Shown here piece by piece: positions 1 through 9,938 of a stretch of DNA of 36,378 nt (positions within the stretch are counted from its first letter, which is position 1; the number at the start of each line of letters is the position of its first letter). The stretch comes from Parashewanella curva (lineage in GTDB: Bacteria; Pseudomonadota; Gammaproteobacteria; Enterobacterales; Shewanellaceae): contig NZ_ML014794.1 of assembly GCF_003675895.1 (NCBI RefSeq), forward strand, positions 1-36,378, read 5' to 3'. The position numbers were made by a program, and so were the translations under genes. The notes beneath the pieces are model-generated. The model saw only the letters and a list, made by a program, of their open reading frames with translations. It did not search any database and was not told the origin of the DNA.

Positions 1-120
1 GACTTGTTTCAGTTCTTCGTCAACTGATTCATCAAAAACTGCCCTTCTGTATTTTGCTGGGAAAACTAGGTGATATAACAAAACAGTTACGTTATGACTC
101 TTGTGTATAAACTCACTCAT
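1..120 (-). CDS. tnpA: IS200/IS605-family TnpA transposase, N-terminal part (cut by window edge)
   Basis: Reading the minus strand from an ATG at 118-120 gives 40 residues in an open frame that runs off the window. It begins MSEFIHKSHNVTVLLYHLVF and continues into PAKYRRAVFDE. This is the characteristic N-terminus of the small single-tyrosine HUH transposases of IS200/IS605 elements, which move single-stranded DNA using subterminal hairpins. The HUH motif and catalytic tyrosine would lie outside the window, so activity cannot be judged. A perfect hairpin just upstream (132-145) fits the element's left end. The call rests on recognising the family's N-terminal pattern. Confidence 0.85.
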   Translation of the reverse strand, partial: MSEFIHKSHNVTVLLYHLVFPAKYRRAVFDESVDEELKQV

Positions 121-131
121 TCACCTAATTT

Positions 132-145
132 CGCAGCAAGCTGCG
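132..145 (-). repeat. Subterminal hairpin of the IS200/IS605 element
   Basis: CGCAGC-AA-GCTGCG is a perfect 6-bp stem with a 2-nt loop. It lies 11 bp upstream of the tnpA start and is followed by a GGGGAATAAAACCC stretch. Short imperfect hairpins next to the ends are what IS200/IS605 transposases recognise. The exact element end is not visible but is probably within about 40 bp to the right. Confidence 0.6.
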
Positions 146-364
146 GGGAATAAAACCCTCAGAGATTTAAATATAAATCTGCAAGTGTTTTTGCAACGGA
201 ATGGTTAAATTCATGTTGCAAATAGAAACACAAAAGGTTAAAAATTAGTTTCGAAATGTATCAAGCAAAAGAATTACATCTTTCATACTAGAACAAAAGC
301 ATTATTAAAAATGCTTATTGATGCATATCCCAATCACAAATGTTAACCAAAATAGGGAAATCTA
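146..364. other. Non-coding DNA between IS end and subtilase gene
   Basis: This AT-rich stretch holds the presumed end of the IS element and then the upstream region of the subtilase gene. No convincing small ORF or clear -35/-10 pair stands out. A GGG-containing Shine-Dalgarno (about 354-358) lies 7 bp before the ATG at 365. Confidence 0.5.
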
Positions 365-3300
365 ATGAGAACCAAAATAGCATTGGCTATTTCAGCGGCG
401 CTACTTTCAAGTAATGCTGTCGGTAATGGCGTTGAAAAGTATCAAGCCTTGGGACTGACTTCTAACTTAACACCAGAGTTTGCCGAACTTTCACCTAAAA
501 AAGAACAACAAGCGTCGGCTTGGATGGTTAAATTAAAAACGCCGTCGGTATCAGAAATGTCGATGAGCATGGGAGAAAGTTATTCATCTTTCCAAGCAGT
601 AAATTCTATTGAAAATGTTCAACAGCAAGTCATGTCAGCCCTTGAAAGCAATATTTCGGGTCTGAACGTTTTAAGCACTACGAAAGTATTGGTCAACGCG
701 ATTATTGTCGCCGGTGATGAAAAACAGCTTGCGCATTTAAAACAACTACCAGAAGTCGAGGCTATCCTGCCGATATATGACTATGACTTGCATGTTGCTG
801 ATTCTGCAGTATATATCAAAGCAAAACAGCTTATCGATGATGCTGTAGCGACAGGTCAAGGGCAACGAGTTGCCATTTTAGATACAGGTATTGATTACAC
901 ACATAAGATCTTTGGCGGTGCGGGCACAAAAGAAGCCTATGATGCTGCGGTTGCGAATAGAGGTGGTTCAGTAAACTGGCCTCAGGGAATAGTTCAAGGT
1001 GGTTGGGACTTTATAAATAATGATCCAAATCCCATTGATGCTGGCACAAGTCATGGTACGCATGTAAGTCATTCGGTAACAGGTGTTGCACCAGATGTTG
1101 AACTATTTGTTTATAGTGTTTGTGGTGGTGGTTGTCCTGGTGTAGCTCAATTAAGAGCACTAGAGCGTGCTATGGATCCAAACAATGATGGTGATATTTC
1201 TGATCGTGTAGACACGGTAAATATGTCATTAGGCGGTTCATTTGGATACAACCGTGGTGATGCCGTACAAGAACAAATTGACCGTATGGTAGAACTAGGG
1301 GTTAACCTCGTAATTTCCGCAGGCAACGATGGCCCAACCCCATTTATTGTCGGTGGTCCCAGCACCTCAGATCACGCTTTATCTGTCGGAGCTATGACAC
1401 ATCCAACAGGAAAGGTAGGAGAACTAACAGCTACAGTTGATGGAGAAAAAGCAGAAGCTTTAAACTCAGGCTTTAACCCTTCAAATAACTTTAGTTTTAG
1501 CCAAGACAATGCACCGTTAGTTTATCCTGCATCAAATCAAAATGGTTGTGTTGCATTTGCTGACAATATTGATTTCACTGGTAAAGCCGTCATAATCGAT
1601 CGTGGAGCTTGCGCATTTGTTGATAAGGTCAAGCATGCTCAAGATAAAGGTGCAAAGTTTGTAATCATAGCCAATAATAGATCTGGAGATATAGCCCCAG
1701 GCGGTTCTGCAACCAATATCACTATCCCATCTGTGGGGATCACACAAGCTATAGGAAATAAGCTTAAGCAGCTAATTGCCGACGATGATGTTACCTACTC
1801 ATTTGTATCAAAAGAATTTGATTCTGTAGGTGCGATTGCAGACTTTACTTCGCGTGGTCCATCAATAGCAGGAACATTAAAACCGGAAATTACTGCACCA
1901 GGTGTCGCCATTCAAACTGCACACCCAGGTACAGGAAATGGTTTATCCCCAGCGAGTGGCACTTCTTTTTCAGGACCTATTACGGCAGGAGCTGTAAGCT
2001 TACTTCGCGAAGCACTCCCAGAACGTAATGCTTTAGAAATTAAAGCAACCTTGATGAACGCTGCCAACCTCGATGTTACTATGGAACCAAAAGCACAAAA
2101 GCCAAGTACAGCGTTAGCACCTATTAGTTACATTGGAGCCGGTTTAGTCGATGTAGAAAAAGCATCAAAACTTCCTGTCGTAGCATGGGATGAATCAACT
2201 AAACAAGCCGCATTAGCTTTTGGTTTAGTAAAAGCTTCTTCAGAAGTAACCCTAACAAAAACGATTACTGTTAAAAACTTCTCCGATGAAGATCTAACGT
2301 ATGATTTGAAAGTTACACCTCGTTATCAAGATGATATTGATTCAGGCGCACTTACCATAACCGTGCCCGATAATGTGAAAGTTCCAGCAAAAGCTTCTAT
2401 CAGCTTTGATGTTACCGCAAAAATTGAGCCTGCCAAGCTTCCTGAGTGGGAGCTAACCTCAACTATGATTAACTTCCCTGCTCCAGGAACAGACAACCCA
2501 GCCAAAGTTGCCAGTGATTTGTTAACAAAGGTTGAGTTTGACGGCTCAATTGACTTCTTGCAGGGTGATGAGAAAGCACTTCATGTGGTTTACCACATGC
2601 TGCCTAAATCTCAAGATGAAATTGATGTAGAGCGTGTTTTGGTTGATAACCAAGAACAATTCATTATTGAAAACAAAGCTGACACAGAGCTTGTAGCTCC
2701 TACAGCAATTTCATTAACAGCTACAGATCCTGTCGAAAATGAAAGACGTTTTGATTTAATCAGCGCTTCAACTGAGTTCTTACCTCAACCTGCCTGTGAT
2801 TCTAACTTTATCATTACAAATACCATCCAATTAAGAGACCCATTCTTAGTTAATAAACCATTTGGTATCAAAGTAGATTTTGACGTAGATAACGATGGTT
2901 CATGGGATTACAGCGCACAAGCATTAAGAAATGAAATGTTTGGACGTGGCCGTCCAGGAGGACTTGTCACTTTTTCAACTCGTTATGGCATCCCAAATGG
3001 TGCGATTACCCGTGGCCTTCACTATGCTGGCACCAATTTTCTGACTTTGGTTTCATGTTCAGAAGAAGTGGGAATTGACGCTTCAAAAGCAAACCAAAGC
3101 ATTAAAGTTCGTTATCGTGTTGAAGACAGCATATTTGATTGGAGAATATCACCCAATGCCGATTTTGTTACTGAAGAAATCACTGTAGCACCGACTAGAA
3201 CAGTTTCGATTTTCAGAAAAACAGAGAAAGCTGACAGTGAAAGACTGGAAGCGATAGAAAAAGGCGAAAAAGGTTACTTAACAGTCCAAAAAGATCCAAA

Positions 3301-4840
3301 TGCCAAAGGTGCTATTTTACTAACTAGAAATGGTAACTTGGATGTCAAGATTGATGAAAGTGAAGAGGCTAATTCTGCACCTACGCTTGAAAATACTGAA
3401 GTAACCGTTGATAAAGGTACTGTACCTGGGACAGTGTTAGGAACAGTAAAAGCATCAGATCCTGATAAGTTAAGTAGCCCGATCACTGAGTTTATTACAT
3501 TAAGTTCGTCATCAACTAATGTAATTGTTTCCAAATCAGGGCAAATAATGGTTGCCCCATCAGGCTATATCAATCAACAAACAGAAACAATAACTATCAC
3601 AGTTAAGGCGGTTGATAGTAATGGCAACATTTCTATGCCAGCAACCGTAACAGTTAAGGTTAACAATACGACTCCAACTGTCACGTTAGGCAATGCAGTT
3701 GTCAGAGATGTTGAAGAAGTTAGATTAATTGCTGTTGCTTCTGATGATGATAACGATAAATTAACTTATGAATGGACTCAGATATCAGGAAAAGCTGTTA
3801 ACTATTCAACTAATGGAGCCATCTTGACATTCAATTCTCCTGCTGGAAGTCATGAATTAGCCTTTAAAGTTGTAACTTCTGATACTCGAATCGAATCTGA
3901 AGCTACTGCAACAGTTAAAGTAAATGGAAATAACCTCCCAGTCATTTCTGTTCATGATATTGAAGTCCGAGATCTCGATAGTGTTACTTTGACCGCAACC
4001 GGCAGTGATACTGATGGCGACAGCCTAAAATACGTTTGGAAACAAACAAAAGGGCAAGCAGTCACCTTCTCACAAAAAGACAATACTATTGACTTCACCA
4101 GTCCAGCTGGTAACCACGATTTGGAATTCCAAGTAACAGCAAATGATGGACGTGGAACAGTCACTGTATCCAACAAGGTAAAAGTTAATGGGAACAGCCT
4201 ACCAGTTGTAACATTAAAAGACGTTGAAGTTAGAGACCTTGAAAAAGTAGAGTTAATAGCAACCAGTACAGATACCGATAGTGATACCCATACTTATGTT
4301 TGGAAGCAAACCGCCGGTAAAAAAGTTGATTTTGTGGCTAAAGACAACAAGATCACCTTTACTTCCCCAGCAGGTGATAATGAACTCAAATTCTCTGTCA
4401 CTGTGGCTGATGGACGTGGCGCTGTTACTCAAGAGAATACAGTTAAAATTAAAGGTAATACTGTGCCAACGCTTACAGCTGAAAACTCTAGTATTGTAGA
4501 AGGTAACAAGGTTACTCTTAAAGCCAACATACAAGACGTTGAAAACGACACTGTTACATACAAGTGGACTCAAACCAAAGGCGAAAAAGTAGAATTTGTT
4601 GCCAAAGATGACACCATTACCTTTAGTGCACCTGTGGGTAGTTATGAGTTTACAGTCGTGGCTAACGATGGACGCGGGGACAGTAAACCCGTAACGGTAA
4701 CGGCAACAGTTAATGCTAAACCTGCACCAGCTCCGACTCCAGCGCCTACACCAGAGCCAGCTAAAAAATCCAGCGGTTCTCTAGGTTGGTTAGCGCTACT
4801 ATTGCTTCCAGTCGCGGCTTTACGTCGTCGCCAAAAGTAA
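365..4840 (+). CDS. Secreted S8 subtilisin-like serine protease with PA domain, PKD-like repeats and GlyGly-CTERM tail
   Basis: This 1491-residue protein begins with a Sec signal peptide (about residues 1-20) and an I9-like propeptide (about 50-145). The S8 domain carries the full triad: Asp173 (ILDTGID), His230 (SHGTHV) and Ser534 (SGTSFSGP), with oxyanion Asn321 (SAGNDGP). A protease-associated (PA) insert with DRGACAFVDK sits inside the catalytic domain near residue 415. After a long middle region come a cadherin-like module (about 1003-1102) and four PKD-like modules of about 87 residues (1103-1450), each with a WxQT..G core. A Pro/Ala linker leads to SSGSLGWLALLLLPVAALRR, a GlyGly-CTERM signal of the kind processed by rhombosortase, so surface display or release through type II secretion is expected. 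It is probably an extracellular scavenging protease. The middle region is not assigned. Confidence 0.93.
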   Translation: MRTKIALAISAALLSSNAVGNGVEKYQALGLTSNLTPEFAELSPKKEQQASAWMVKLKTPSVSEMSMSMGESYSSFQAVNSIENVQQQVMSALESNISGLNVLSTTKVLVNAIIVAGDEKQLAHLKQLPEVEAILPIYDYDLHVADSAVYIKAKQLIDDAVATGQGQRVAILDTGIDYTHKIFGGAGTKEAYDAAVANRGGSVNWPQGIVQGGWDFINNDPNPIDAGTSHGTHVSHSVTGVAPDVELFVYSVCGGGCPGVAQLRALERAMDPNNDGDISDRVDTVNMSLGGSFGYNRGDAVQEQIDRMVELGVNLVISAGNDGPTPFIVGGPSTSDHALSVGAMTHPTGKVGELTATVDGEKAEALNSGFNPSNNFSFSQDNAPLVYPASNQNGCVAFADNIDFTGKAVIIDRGACAFVDKVKHAQDKGAKFVIIANNRSGDIAPGGSATNITIPSVGITQAIGNKLKQLIADDDVTYSFVSKEFDSVGAIADFTSRGPSIAGTLKPEITAPGVAIQTAHPGTGNGLSPASGTSFSGPITAGAVSLLREALPERNALEIKATLMNAANLDVTMEPKAQKPSTALAPISYIGAGLVDVEKASKLPVVAWDESTKQAALAFGLVKASSEVTLTKTITVKNFSDEDLTYDLKVTPRYQDDIDSGALTITVPDNVKVPAKASISFDVTAKIEPAKLPEWELTSTMINFPAPGTDNPAKVASDLLTKVEFDGSIDFLQGDEKALHVVYHMLPKSQDEIDVERVLVDNQEQFIIENKADTELVAPTAISLTATDPVENERRFDLISASTEFLPQPACDSNFIITNTIQLRDPFLVNKPFGIKVDFDVDNDGSWDYSAQALRNEMFGRGRPGGLVTFSTRYGIPNGAITRGLHYAGTNFLTLVSCSEEVGIDASKANQSIKVRYRVEDSIFDWRISPNADFVTEEITVAPTRTVSIFRKTEKADSERLEAIEKGEKGYLTVQKDPNAKGAILLTRNGNLDVKIDESEEANSAPTLENTEVTVDKGTVPGTVLGTVKASDPDKLSSPITEFITLSSSSTNVIVSKSGQIMVAPSGYINQQTETITITVKAVDSNGNISMPATVTVKVNNTTPTVTLGNAVVRDVEEVRLIAVASDDDNDKLTYEWTQISGKAVNYSTNGAILTFNSPAGSHELAFKVVTSDTRIESEATATVKVNGNNLPVISVHDIEVRDLDSVTLTATGSDTDGDSLKYVWKQTKGQAVTFSQKDNTIDFTSPAGNHDLEFQVTANDGRGTVTVSNKVKVNGNSLPVVTLKDVEVRDLEKVELIATSTDTDSDTHTYVWKQTAGKKVDFVAKDNKITFTSPAGDNELKFSVTVADGRGAVTQENTVKIKGNTVPTLTAENSSIVEGNKVTLKANIQDVENDTVTYKWTQTKGEKVEFVAKDDTITFSAPVGSYEFTVVANDGRGDSKPVTVTATVNAKPAPAPTPAPTPEPAKKSSGSLGWLALLLLPVAALRRRQK

Positions 4841-4862
4841 CATAGCTTTCTAATCTAAAATC

Positions 4863-4894
4863 AAAAGCCATCTGAATTCTCATATGGCTTTTTT
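4863..4894. terminator. Bidirectional Rho-independent terminator
   Basis: AAAAGCCAT (4863-4871) pairs with ATGGCTTTT (4884-4892). It has T residues on the plus-strand side and an A-rich left flank, so it can act in both directions. It lies between the convergent subtilase and L,D-transpeptidase genes and overlaps the last bases of the latter. Confidence 0.8.
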
Positions 4895-5803
4895 CTTCCC
4901 CTTTCCAACAACGACTGCCAACCCAGAACGTTCTTCTAACGCCTGTTTCAACACTTCCGAATCCGTAGCAGCATTGGCAATAAACCTCATTATTGGTTTC
5001 GAAATGGTTAAAGGTAAAGCGCTATTAGAATCGAATTGTCGCTGATTTTTTGATAACGGTTGATGAACTTCGATGTAACGTTCTCCATTAACAAGAGCTG
5101 CAACTTTGATTGGCTCATTAATAATTTGTACCCTTGTCCCTATCGGTATTGTCTTAAATAAGTGCTCAATATCTTTATTACGTAAGCGTATACATCCATG
5201 GCTGATCCTTAACCCAATCCCAAAATTGGCGTTAGTGCCGTGAATCGCAAACATATTTCCTATATAAAGTGCATAGGCTCCCATTGGGTTATCAGAGCCC
5301 GCAGGCCAAACATCTGGCAAAGTTACACCTTGTGCTAGATATTCTGCTTTCATCTTGGTGGTGGGTGTCCATGTAGGGTTGGCTTTTTTACGCCAGACCC
5401 GAGTAATCCAATTTTCAGGGGTTTCTTTTCCCACTTCACCAATGCCGATGGGATATACCTCAACGGTCTTCTTTCTTTTAGGATAATAATACAAACGCAT
5501 TTCAGCTAGATTGATGACGATGCCTCGGCGAACGGTTTTAGGAAGGATCAATTTTTGGGGGATGATGAGCTTACGCCCAGCTCTGGGGAGAAAAGGATCA
5601 ACATTTGGGTTGGCTTGCATCAAATTCGTCAAACCAACACTAAATTGTGCGGCAATATGCTCTAAAGATAATTTACCTTGCGGCACAACATAAATTTCGT
5701 TACGTCCTACCAAACTATCGCCATTCGCTGGCAAGTCATAACTCAAACCATAAGAGTACTGAGAAAACAGCAGCAGCCAGCAGAAAACTAAAACTTGTTT
5801 CAT
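4880..5803 (-). CDS. L,D-transpeptidase (YkuD/ErfK family)
   Basis: This periplasmic enzyme is expected to make 3-3 peptidoglycan cross-links or to attach lipoprotein to peptidoglycan. The YkuD domain shows HGTN and the catalytic SHGCIRL, with Cys204 counted from the start chosen here. A LysM-like wall-binding stretch precedes it (YVVPQGKLSLEHIA to PRAGRKLIIPQ). The frame is open to an ATG at 5833, but the Met at 5803 begins a clean signal peptide (MKQVLVFCWLLLFSQYSYG), so 5803 (307 residues) is preferred. It lies downstream of the peptide-export operon on the same strand with about 90 bp between. Read-through is possible, but nothing links the functions. Confidence 0.9.
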   Translation of the reverse strand: MKQVLVFCWLLLFSQYSYGLSYDLPANGDSLVGRNEIYVVPQGKLSLEHIAAQFSVGLTNLMQANPNVDPFLPRAGRKLIIPQKLILPKTVRRGIVINLAEMRLYYYPKRKKTVEVYPIGIGEVGKETPENWITRVWRKKANPTWTPTTKMKAEYLAQGVTLPDVWPAGSDNPMGAYALYIGNMFAIHGTNANFGIGLRISHGCIRLRNKDIEHLFKTIPIGTRVQIINEPIKVAALVNGERYIEVHQPLSKNQRQFDSNSALPLTISKPIMRFIANAATDSEVLKQALEERSGLAVVVGKGKKKAI

Positions 5804-5895
5804 ATCATACCCAATCCAACAAATTGCGCACATATTAAGCCATCATTGATAGAATAACAGTATGATTTTGCTAACCTGTTTTATGAGTTCAGCCT

Positions 5896-7920
5896 TTATT
5901 CAACTTCAAATTGATAATCAGCTAACTGACTGATTTCACTTCGGTGTGAAACCATGATTAAGGTAACACCTTGTTGCTTTAAGCGTTCGATAATTCGTTT
6001 GCTGGTTTCAGCATCGACATGACTAAAAGCTTCATCGAAAAAGAGCACTTCAGAATGATAGCATAAGGCTCTAGCCAAACTTAATCGTTGCAACTCTCCT
6101 GCACTAAACTGCTCTGGCTCAAGAGGAGTATTACTGTTATTTTCGGCATGAAATCCAAGCCTTCTATCCAGTTCTACCAGTTTTAATACTTGCTTCATTT
6201 TGTTTACATCTGGTTTATTGCCAGAAAATAAAAACTCGGTGAGTGAGCCACTGATTTCTTCATTGGCAAAAACAAAGCCAACGTCAACATTTTTAAAAGC
6301 TGGCTTGCCTTTATACAGAGCATATCCTGTTATTGGCTTTCTTTGACCCGACAGTAAATCAAATAAAGTACTTTTACCTGAACCACTGTTTCCCACTAAA
6401 CACAAAACATCTTTTTTATAGATGATTAAGTTCTTTCGCTGAAACAAGTCACAATCAATGCCATTATAACCAAAGCCCATATCGATCAACTGAAACAACG
6501 CCTTTGGATCTTTAGCATCAACATCAACTTCTGTCTCTTCTATCACTTCCTCTGTTTGATAATATGCTGCTGAGTCAATCGCGATATCTTTGCTATTTAG
6601 ATACTCATCTACATGACCTTGAAACTGTTTAATCTTAGGCAATACCGTCAAACTGAGCATGTAGGTAAACGAATAAGCACCATAGCTTAATTCACCTTTT
6701 ATTAATAAATAACAAGAACAAAACAGTATCAAAGCAGGCGTAACAGAATCTATGGTCTGTGATACCGTTTGATAACGAGCAAGAAACTTTTTCAGCTCAA
6801 AATCAGGTGTAAATTTGGGAAATACACGTCCCATCAGTGGCGATAGAATTTCAAATCTCATCCCCATCAATCCAAATCGCTTGAGATCAAATAACCTCTG
6901 ATTAAGATGACCATTGAATTCAGTTTCGACACGAGATTTCTCTATTGTAAGCTCTTTAACTTGTTTTTTTATTTTAAAGCGATAAACCAGCAGTAAAAGA
7001 TACGGGATGATGGTAACCACAAAAAGAGGTGGGTTAATCAATAGGATTAGTATCAGCGATACGATGGTGATGCTTATCGTATCAAAGAAGGTAAAAACCG
7101 CTTGTCCAAGTTTGTTTGATAGGTTTCGTAAACCTGAAACCTTGTGACTGATCTCTCCATCATAATGAGAGTCAAAAAAATCGATATCTTTGTTGCTTAA
7201 ATTTTGTATTATGCTCTGATTAAACCGATATTCGGCATCTTGATTTAGATAAAGTTGTAACTTCAGACTGATACGGTTAATAAGCCAACTTAGCCCTATG
7301 GTAATTATCCCCGATAAACCTATTATCGCAACCCAGTTTTTAAGGTTATTGGCAATCGCAATATCGTAATACGCGTGGAAAAGCCCTGCGTATATGACCT
7401 CCAACACCATAAAAATAATGCCCGGTAAAAGCACAAACTTAGTGGCTTTTTGTTTGAATACAGGTAATAAAAAGTCATAAAAAGAAAATTTATTTGCGCC
7501 CTCACCTTCATTGCTAGGCTTGTCCTCGATTTCGATGCAAACCCCAGTAAAATGCTCTGCAAGTTTATCGATGGATAAAATTCGCCTCCCCCTTGCAGGA
7601 TCATTTACATACACTTTTTCTTCTAGGATTTGCTCTAGTACCACAAAGTGGCTTAAGTTCCAGTGCAATATGATAGGTCTATTTAACTTTTTAAGCGCAT
7701 TTAACCCTTTCTTTTTTACGATGGATTTATACCCTAGTTGAAACGCTCCTTTTTGTAACTGTGCCACCGTAGCACCGTCTCGATTCACGCCACATAGTGT
7801 TCTTAAGTGACTGGTTGATTGGTAATTCCCCATCCACTCCAATATGATCCCCAAACAAGCAGCACCACACTCGGCAGGATGTTGCTGTAATCGAATTTCG
7901 GTAGTCAGCGGCTCAGTCAT
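5896..7920 (-). CDS. Peptidase-containing ABC exporter (C39 leader peptidase + permease + ATPase), NHLM/bacteriocin type
   Basis: This 674-residue inner-membrane protein would cleave a double-glycine leader and export the mature peptide. An N-terminal C39 domain (1 to about 130) has QQHPAECGAACL with Cys18 as the likely nucleophile and Gln12 for the oxyanion hole. It also has His91 (HWNLSHFVVL) and Asp107 (NDPARG), so the catalytic set is complete. A transmembrane region (about 160-430) follows. The ATPase has Walker A GNSGSGKST (510-518), signature FSAGELQRLSLARAL, Walker B LFFDEA and H-loop VSHR, all intact. Its ATG overlaps the stop of the preceding ABC gene by 4 nt (ATGA), implying translational coupling. 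It is the last gene of the operon. The arrangement matches NHLM-type microcin/RiPP exporters, which use two ABC proteins plus an HlyD partner. Confidence 0.93.
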   Translation of the reverse strand: MTEPLTTEIRLQQHPAECGAACLGIILEWMGNYQSTSHLRTLCGVNRDGATVAQLQKGAFQLGYKSIVKKKGLNALKKLNRPIILHWNLSHFVVLEQILEEKVYVNDPARGRRILSIDKLAEHFTGVCIEIEDKPSNEGEGANKFSFYDFLLPVFKQKATKFVLLPGIIFMVLEVIYAGLFHAYYDIAIANNLKNWVAIIGLSGIITIGLSWLINRISLKLQLYLNQDAEYRFNQSIIQNLSNKDIDFFDSHYDGEISHKVSGLRNLSNKLGQAVFTFFDTISITIVSLILILLINPPLFVVTIIPYLLLLVYRFKIKKQVKELTIEKSRVETEFNGHLNQRLFDLKRFGLMGMRFEILSPLMGRVFPKFTPDFELKKFLARYQTVSQTIDSVTPALILFCSCYLLIKGELSYGAYSFTYMLSLTVLPKIKQFQGHVDEYLNSKDIAIDSAAYYQTEEVIEETEVDVDAKDPKALFQLIDMGFGYNGIDCDLFQRKNLIIYKKDVLCLVGNSGSGKSTLFDLLSGQRKPITGYALYKGKPAFKNVDVGFVFANEEISGSLTEFLFSGNKPDVNKMKQVLKLVELDRRLGFHAENNSNTPLEPEQFSAGELQRLSLARALCYHSEVLFFDEAFSHVDAETSKRIIERLKQQGVTLIMVSHRSEISQLADYQFEVE

Positions 7921-9938
7921 GACGTTACTCCAATACTCAATTCAATCACTTCATCAGCAATATGTTGCAGTTCCACTCGATGACTGACTCGAATGATATA
8001 TTCGTAGTGTGATTTAAGTTCAGTAAGTATTTGCAACTCCATCTGTTCTGGTATGCCTGAAAGTGCTTCATCTAAGATCAAAACTTTTGACGATTTAAAT
8101 AACAACTGAGCGAGTAAAATTCGTTGGCACTCTCCGGTTGAAAATGACGCTGCAGCTGACATTACAGGAGTGTCTAACCCCAGCGGCAACTGCTTAGCTT
8201 TATCTCCCAATTGCACCGTATCTAACGCATTCCATAGCTCTCGTTCAGAAGTATTTTCTGATGCAAATAGCATTAGATTGTCTTTGAGTGAACCAATAAA
8301 CAGGCGAGACTCTTGGCCTAAATAAGAAAATAAGCTCTTCCTTTCGGGTTCTGTTAATCGATGTGAGGCTACACCTGCAATTCTTATTTCACCTGAATAA
8401 GCTTGTTCGCTGCCTAAAATGCAACGAATAAGAGTGCTTTTCCCTGCACCAGATGCACCTCTGATATCAATAATTGAGTGAGGAAAAAATTCAGTCGTTA
8501 GGCTATCACAGTCTTTGAAGTGGCAATCATGAGGGAGTTTTACTTGTTCAAAGCGAATCGACAATGCCGTTAACCTTAGCCTTTCAGGCTCTATAGTTTC
8601 ACACATCGGCATCATGAGTTGCTGCATGCTTGCAATGCCTTTATCAATACTGGTTTTTAAATCAAAAATGATGACGATTTTGGGAAAAGAGCGAAATACC
8701 GTATTCACCAAATACAAAATCATATAAGCACTGCTAATGCTCAAGCTGAAACCTGTAACATCATCACTGACTAAGTGAGCACTAACAAGCATAGCAACAC
8801 TCAGTGCAAGCCCTTGAAAAAAATGCTGATGATATAAGTTACTTTGAATTTTCTGCTTAAGTTCTCTGTCGCTGGCTAAATAATCAATGTGCTCTTGTTG
8901 GTATTGAGCCATCGCGGTATCAATTCGTTTGTAGTAAAGGTCTGGTTTAACGTTTTGAATAAACTTATTTAACGCTTGCTGACTTACGATAAGTTGCGCT
9001 TGCGTTTGTTCACTAAGTGCCGCAATGGTCTCTCTGTTTCTAATACTTAATATCGCAGCTAAAACCGTCAATATTATAGGCACGACTACTAAAGCGAATG
9101 GTGCTCGAGAAAAGATTGAAATCGCTAATGGAATGAGCGCAAAACAGCTACCCAACATTTGACGATAAGTTATTTTTAAGTTAGCTAAGTGCTGAGCATT
9201 TCGGCATAGCTTTGCTATGTCATTTTGCTTATCGACAGGCAATGCCCAAAACATAGATAGTCTAAGATACATCAGCCTTTCTTGCGAGACGGAATCAATC
9301 CAACTCTGGGCTCGTTGCATTAAATATTTACCAAAAACAAAACTGGTTATAACGGCCAAAATAAGAAAGCCAACATTCATGTAAGTGATTGCTGACTGCG
9401 TAGGTACAATAAACTTTAACGTATCCATACCCGACATAAACAGAATACTCACCATCATGCTCACCGCAAAATTCAGCTTCATAAATTGCGATAAAAAGCG
9501 CTTCATTGGTGTATTTATATACTCCGCTAAAGCTTCAGCTTTAACTTCTTTACTCCATGAAAAAGCATCAATCAGCAATTGATAACTTTCGAGCTGCTGA
9601 AAAAAGTCGTTCGTATCTCGGATCTTGAGCTCTTCCCCTGTATTTAAAACCAAAACATGGGTAGAAGTTAAGCTGATCATTTTTGCCGTTGTACGTATGA
9701 GAATGGGACCATGAGAGTGGTGAACCGCAAACAAGAGTGGTGCGTTTCTCAATTCAGGAGGGGCTAATTCACAATCAGTGTGGATAAAGCCTAGCTTCTT
9801 GAACGCTAGTAACCAAAACTTCTCAGATTTGCCGACAGGAAGCGATACATTAGAAACTGATGACCAATCAATATAAGCAACAGTCCCAAGGAAGTGTTGT
9901 AAGTGCTTTAAATTGAGATAGTGCTGATTACCCTCCAT
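7917..9938 (-). CDS. ABC transporter, permease-ATPase fusion lacking a recognisable C39 peptidase (NHLM ABC2-like)
   Basis: This 673-residue protein has an N-terminal cytoplasmic region of about 150 residues with no Cys-Gly peptidase motif, although VHHSHGPILI is loosely C39-like. Five or more hydrophobic segments follow (about 155-440). The ATPase has Walker A GASGAGKST (494-502), signature FSTGECQRILLAQLL, Walker B VLILDEALSG and VSHR. The ATP site looks functional. The frame is open to a TTG at 9950, but the ATG at 9938, with GGA 7 nt upstream, is the better start. That ATG overlaps the end of the 290-residue gene (TTTATGGAGGGTAA) by 11 nt. It probably pairs with the C39-ABC protein as a heterodimer, as in NHLM-type systems; this pairing is inference. 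Confidence 0.88.
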   Translation of the reverse strand: MEGNQHYLNLKHLQHFLGTVAYIDWSSVSNVSLPVGKSEKFWLLAFKKLGFIHTDCELAPPELRNAPLLFAVHHSHGPILIRTTAKMISLTSTHVLVLNTGEELKIRDTNDFFQQLESYQLLIDAFSWSKEVKAEALAEYINTPMKRFLSQFMKLNFAVSMMVSILFMSGMDTLKFIVPTQSAITYMNVGFLILAVITSFVFGKYLMQRAQSWIDSVSQERLMYLRLSMFWALPVDKQNDIAKLCRNAQHLANLKITYRQMLGSCFALIPLAISIFSRAPFALVVVPIILTVLAAILSIRNRETIAALSEQTQAQLIVSQQALNKFIQNVKPDLYYKRIDTAMAQYQQEHIDYLASDRELKQKIQSNLYHQHFFQGLALSVAMLVSAHLVSDDVTGFSLSISSAYMILYLVNTVFRSFPKIVIIFDLKTSIDKGIASMQQLMMPMCETIEPERLRLTALSIRFEQVKLPHDCHFKDCDSLTTEFFPHSIIDIRGASGAGKSTLIRCILGSEQAYSGEIRIAGVASHRLTEPERKSLFSYLGQESRLFIGSLKDNLMLFASENTSERELWNALDTVQLGDKAKQLPLGLDTPVMSAAASFSTGECQRILLAQLLFKSSKVLILDEALSGIPEQMELQILTELKSHYEYIIRVSHRVELQHIADEVIELSIGVTS

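Noticed and set aside
4880-5803. L,D-transpeptidase as a member of the peptide operon
   Set aside because: It has its own roughly 90-bp upstream gap and a common housekeeping role, and nothing in the system needs it.
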